Assembly: GCA_029782365.1 (NCBI GenBank)
Contig: JAKOUW010000096.1
Location: forward strand, 523,432-587,431
Length of the DNA stretch: 64,000 nt
Reading direction: 5' to 3'
Source: Chloroflexota bacterium
GTDB taxonomy: Bacteria; Chloroflexota; Anaerolineae; Anaerolineales; UBA4823
Shown piece after piece: positions 60,927-64,000 of the stretch (its first letter is position 1; each line of letters starts with the position of its first letter). The notes under the pieces were generated by a model. The model did no database searches. It had not been told where the DNA came from and worked only from the letters and a program-made list of their open reading frames with translations. Position numbers and translations under genes: made by a program.

Positions 60927-62555
60927 ATGGACCCGGTCTGGACGCTTTTCTCTCGTCGCACGTATTCCCAAATCGCCTATTGGTTGAGCGCCCTGGGCTA
61001 CAACCTGCGCGACCCCAGCGCTTCGAACCGCCTGTACCTGGGATATTTCATCCTTTTCTGGCTGGGCTGGGCCGCCGCGGTCTTTGCCCTGTTTGGCGGC
61101 CTGTTCGCCCAGGTCATTCGTTCTCTGCAGTGGACAGAACCCTTTGCGCAAACCGCCGCTTTGGCGGTGGGCTTCCTCTCCAGCTATGCTCTGCTGGCGC
61201 TGTGGCGCGCCGCCCGCCGGAGTCCGTTCATCTTCCGTGAGGAAGACCGTTTCTTGCTGTGCATGACGCCGGTAGACCGCCGCCAGGTCGGCCTGGCCTG
61301 GTTTGCCATGGGCTGGTTGGGCGAGGTTCTGCCGTTCGCGGCCGGCGCGGTGATCGCCGCCTTTGGGTTGGTGGAGTTGGAAATTTCTGGGCGTGTGAGC
61401 GTCTTGCAGTTCGGCCTGTACCTGGCTGCCGCGCTGCGCGCCCTAACGATTGTATTGCCCCTGCAGGCCGCCCTTTTGGCGGCGGTGTGGGGTCTGGGGG
61501 CGCGCCGCTTGCATGGGCAGTCAGATTGGCCGGCCCTCATCTTTGCCTCACCGGCGCTGGCCGTTTTGCTGGGCGCCAGCGCCTGGCAGTTTGGCGCGCT
61601 GCGCGGGCTCCTTCTGCCTTTGGGTTGGCCTTTGCAAATCGCTTTCGAACACCAGCCAGCCGCCCTGACGTGGTCAGGCGCCTGCCTGCTCAGCCTGGTC
61701 GAATGTGTTGGCGGGCTGGCGCTGTTGGCCAGCCAATCAAAGCGCATGCACCTGGGGCGCGCCGGGCAGGAGACTGCCCGCCTGGCTTTGATCCAGGCCG
61801 CTTCGGCCTTGGGCAACAGCGAGTTGGCCGGCGTTGAAAGCCAGCGCCAGCGTCTGGGACCCTTGCATGCCCCCAGCACGCTGCCGGCTGGTTCGGGTGC
61901 GGCCGCCGTTCTCTGGAAAGATACCGTGCAAACCTGGCGCGCTCCACGCTGGGATGTGCTTTTCCGTTGGGTTCTCATCTTTTCCGCCGCCCTGGGCATG
62001 TTTTGGGCGGGCAAATCACCTGGCAACCTACCCCTCCAGCTCATCCTGGCCGGGTTGTGGGCGATATTGACCGGCGCGCAGTCCACCCGCCGCCTGCGCA
62101 GCGATCTGGCACGCTGGTGGCTCCTGCGCTCTCTGCCCATCCGCCCGGCCGCGCTGCTGCGCTCCGAACTGCTCTTGAGCTGGGCCGCTTCCACCCTGCT
62201 CTGCTGGTTGGCGCTCGCCCTGGCGCGCCTGGACGGCGCACAAACCATCGCCGGCTTTTTCCTGGCCCCCTGCCTGTCGGCTGGCGCGGCCTATGCCGCC
62301 GCCTTTGATATCCTGCGCCGCAGTCAGGCCCGCACTCTGATGGCCCCCTCGCTGGCCGAGGAAAATGTGCCCGGCTTGAACATCGGCGGCGTGCTCGCCG
62401 GTTTGCTGGCCGTGCTGATTCCCTTCAGCCTGCTGGCTGCCGCCAGCGCTGACCCTCGGCAGGCGTATCTGCTTTCCCTGGCTCTTCCGGTTGGCCTGGC
62501 TAGCGCTTACGCCGGCGAGAGACTGGCGCTGCAGGAACTGCGCCAGATAAAATGA
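60927..62555 (+). CDS. ABC-2-like exporter membrane subunit
   Basis: 542 residues, mostly hydrophobic: about 12 membrane segments in two halves ('LYLGYFILFWLGWAAAVFALFGGLFAQ', 'LLAVLIPFSLLAAASAD'). It directly follows the ATPase gene, so the pair likely forms an exporter; the substrate is unknown. The large size, roughly twice a normal ABC-2 permease, suggests two permease halves in one chain. Its end overlaps the convergent MmcQ/YjbR gene by 56 nt. Confidence 0.8.
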   Translation: MDPVWTLFSRRTYSQIAYWLSALGYNLRDPSASNRLYLGYFILFWLGWAAAVFALFGGLFAQVIRSLQWTEPFAQTAALAVGFLSSYALLALWRAARRSPFIFREEDRFLLCMTPVDRRQVGLAWFAMGWLGEVLPFAAGAVIAAFGLVELEISGRVSVLQFGLYLAAALRALTIVLPLQAALLAAVWGLGARRLHGQSDWPALIFASPALAVLLGASAWQFGALRGLLLPLGWPLQIAFEHQPAALTWSGACLLSLVECVGGLALLASQSKRMHLGRAGQETARLALIQAASALGNSELAGVESQRQRLGPLHAPSTLPAGSGAAAVLWKDTVQTWRAPRWDVLFRWVLIFSAALGMFWAGKSPGNLPLQLILAGLWAILTGAQSTRRLRSDLARWWLLRSLPIRPAALLRSELLLSWAASTLLCWLALALARLDGAQTIAGFFLAPCLSAGAAYAAAFDILRRSQARTLMAPSLAEENVPGLNIGGVLAGLLAVLIPFSLLAAASADPRQAYLLSLALPVGLASAYAGERLALQELRQIK

Positions 62556-62910
62556 GCTCTGGCGGCGCCATACAGCGCCAGGCGTTGGTCAGCAGATACC
62601 TGAGCTCATCTTCCTCGATGGCTGCCAGGCGCACCAGGATGGCCGGGAAGCCGGCATAGTGCGGCTCGGTGAAGAACTTCTCCGGGTCGGAAGCCAGGAA
62701 CATGTCCTTTTCTTCCAGGTCGCGCACTCGGATGGCCAGCACAGCCGGGTTTGGCACGCGCCCTTTCTTGGGGTGGACGCGCTCCAGCCAGGTCCAGGCG
62801 ATTCCTTTGAATTTACCGCGCACGTTGACAGAAAACCCAAAATGATTTTCAGTCTCAACCGTCGCAGGCAGCGATAGGCAAATCTTGCGCACGATCTCTT
62901 GATCCGCCAT
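62500..62910 (-). CDS. MmcQ/YjbR family protein
   Basis: 136 residues. 'VRKICLSLPATVETENHFGFSVNVRGKFKGIAW' and 'EPHYAGFPAILVRLAAIEEDELRYLLTNAWR' are typical of the MmcQ/YjbR family, whose structure resembles DNA-binding proteins but whose function is not established. The C-terminus ends in a basic stretch (RRRKR). Convergent with, and overlapping by 56 nt, the exporter membrane gene. Confidence 0.85.
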   Translation of the reverse strand: MADQEIVRKICLSLPATVETENHFGFSVNVRGKFKGIAWTWLERVHPKKGRVPNPAVLAIRVRDLEEKDMFLASDPEKFFTEPHYAGFPAILVRLAAIEEDELRYLLTNAWRCMAPPELILSGAVPAAPVSRRRKR

Positions 62911-62964
62911 TCAACACCTCCTCACCAGGGACCTGTTCAAATAAGAATAGGTGGGCATACCGCC

Positions 62965-63204
62965 TCACGGCGCCCAACCCCCACCAATCGGTGGAAAGAT
63001 GCTCACCACGTCACTTTGGGACACCTGGCAGGTTGTGAGTTCCACCAGTTCGCCATTGACTGCCGCCAGGTGAATTTCTGCTGGCGGGATGCCCAGGCGC
63101 GCCAGCACATCCACCAGGCGCTCGGTTTCAAGCAGATCAACCTCCACCTCAGCCGGATGGCCAGGCAGGTAAAAAGCGAACTGACCGCCCAGGCGCAGTT
63201 TCAT
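62965..63204 (-). CDS. MoaD/ThiS-like sulfur-carrier protein beside an aldehyde oxidoreductase
   Basis: 79 residues with the beta-grasp fold of MoaD/ThiS ('KLRLGGQFAFYLPG', 'VSQSDVVSIFPPIGGG'). Canonical carriers end in Gly-Gly; here three glycines are followed by Trp-Ala-Pro, so the reactive end would have to be freed by removing three residues, or the protein is not a sulfur carrier. The gene start overlaps the AOR stop (ATGA), so the two are linked, and a role in tungsten or molybdenum cofactor supply is likely. Confidence 0.85.
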   Translation of the reverse strand: MKLRLGGQFAFYLPGHPAEVEVDLLETERLVDVLARLGIPPAEIHLAAVNGELVELTTCQVSQSDVVSIFPPIGGGWAP

Positions 63205-64000
63205 TCATTCTCCCCGCCCGCTGCCCATTCCAACGAGAGGGCTTCCAGGCGCTGGCGGGTCGGAACGCCGCGCTGGGGATCCCATCCTTTGATCTGGTAG
63301 AGCGTGGTCAGCGCCTGTTCGAAATCTTCCCTGGGTAGGGCCTGTCCCTGCAGTGGGCCGTTTTCGAGCGGCTGGAACAGGCGCTCTGGCAGGGTATCCT
63401 GGGCGCGCCCGAAACCTTCGCGCTGATTAAATAGGCGGGCCAGGTTGGTGCCGCGCTCGCCCACTTCCAGGGCTTCTTCCATGCTGATCTTCCAACCGGT
63501 GGCGGCTTTCACCGAGGCCAAAACATCCTCTGGCTGGATGAATGAGCGCGGCGCCGGCCCAAAAAAGCAGTAGCCAATGGTCTTTTCATAACTGATCCAG
63601 CGCTCCAGCGTGTAGAAGTGCATCATTTTGATTTCGTTCCACAGGCGGGGCGGCTGAGCCTGGGTGATGCCAAGCGCCCGGGAACTCTTGAAAGGCAAGG
63701 AATCGGGATTCGAAAGCATCGGGTCGTGCGCCACCACCAGGTGATCGGCGCCAATCTCGGAAATGGCGTAACCCATGCCCACGTTGTATTTGCCGCGCGG
63801 CTCGTGCATGGCCAGCTCCTGGCCTTTGACCTGCATGGCAAAATACAGCGCCTCCCCGCCCAGTTTTTCAGCGGCTCGTTTACTGCCTTCCGCCAGCCAG
63901 GCGCCCACGCCCTCTCGCCTGGCGATCTTCTCGATCAATGGCAAAACGACTTCCGGGTTTCCAAAACGCAGTTCCAGCCCATCGGTATCTTCCAGGCCAA
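63201..64000 (-). CDS. Aldehyde ferredoxin oxidoreductase, C-terminal part (continues beyond window)
   Basis: The reading frame is open to the window edge, so the N-terminal half is missing. The visible 265 residues match the C-terminal domain of the tungsten-dependent AOR family ('AWLAEGSKRAAEKLGG', 'KGQELAMHEPRGKYNVGMGYAISEIGADHLVVAHDP' fragments). The N-terminal tungstopterin-binding domain with its iron-sulfur cysteines must be upstream. AORs oxidise aldehydes to acids with ferredoxin. The MoaD-like gene downstream is a frequent AOR neighbour. Confidence 0.9.
   Translation of the reverse strand, partial: GLEDTDGLELRFGNPEVVLPLIEKIARREGVGAWLAEGSKRAAEKLGGEALYFAMQVKGQELAMHEPRGKYNVGMGYAISEIGADHLVVAHDPMLSNPDSLPFKSSRALGITQAQPPRLWNEIKMMHFYTLERWISYEKTIGYCFFGPAPRSFIQPEDVLASVKAATGWKISMEEALEVGERGTNLARLFNQREGFGRAQDTLPERLFQPLENGPLQGQALPREDFEQALTTLYQIKGWDPQRGVPTRQRLEALSLEWAAGGENE

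Noticed and set aside
61184..62248. 354-codon minus-strand frame opposite the exporter membrane gene
   Set aside because: Arg/Ala/Ser-rich, no family resemblance; antisense to a hydrophobic protein coupled to its ATPase.
1..64000. tRNA, rRNA, CRISPR, insertion sequence or prophage
   Set aside because: I looked for cloverleaf arms, conserved rRNA stretches, regular short repeats, transposase or integrase motifs and found none that would stand up.

Overview
The window reads as chromosomal DNA of a GC-rich, free-living, heterotrophic bacterium. Several traits fit the Chloroflexota, most likely the class Anaerolineae: threonine/proline-rich lipoproteins with peptide-type lipoboxes, large secreted NHL, plant-type LRR and beta-helix proteins, two of which end in a short hydrophobic tail of the form hhhPhhhR/K, a single-subunit molybdopterin enzyme, an aldehyde ferredoxin oxidoreductase, and many Zn-ribbon/TPR and STAND-like proteins. 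This is a judgement from protein style; no rRNA or marker tree is available. No tRNA, rRNA, CRISPR array, phage or insertion sequence was recognised.

Layout. 1-3.6 kb: 3' part of a secreted NHL/TIG protein and a perfect 16-bp inverted repeat. 3.9-10.7 kb: ribosome-rescue factor ArfB, a molybdopterin oxidoreductase, a TipA-type MerR regulator with a textbook 19-bp-spacer promoter, an AAA+ ATPase and a PabB-PabC fusion. 10.8-16.8 kb: a four-gene operon (small protein, solute-binding-like lipoprotein, P-loop NTPase, winged-helix/TPR membrane protein) that looks like a split STAND-type signalling machine; two of its proteins share a distinctive FNQSQL motif. 16.9-26.5 kb: a GNAT-decarboxylase fusion with a DinB protein, a frameshifted LRR protein, a methyltransferase, and a MerR/VWA pair. 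26.5-31.5 kb (minus strand): a lasso-peptide cluster with cyclase, HPr-kinase-like tailoring kinase, RRE protein, B2 protease, an easily missed 41-codon precursor gene and a glycosyltransferase. 31.6-32.8 kb: a duplicated lipoprotein divergent from it. 32.8-41.7 kb (minus strand): a complete hexitol-type PTS operon with regulator, IIC, IIB, IIA, an HPr-EI fusion, a Zn-dehydrogenase and a PfkB kinase. 42-55.5 kb: a beta-helix protein, polyphosphate kinase plus CHAD protein, a GGDEF-EAL response regulator and a very large hybrid histidine kinase. 55.5-62.6 kb: a peptide-type ABC importer lacking ATPases, a Zn-ribbon/TPR protein and an ABC-2-like exporter pair. 62.5-64 kb (minus strand): an MmcQ/YjbR protein, a MoaD-like carrier, and the 3' part of a tungsten-type aldehyde oxidoreductase running off the window.

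The two best leads for something new are the lasso cluster (27.7-31.5 kb), whose precursor ends in serine beside a kinase, as in paeninodin-type systems, and the split NTPase operon at 10.9-16.8 kb, for which I know no described counterpart.
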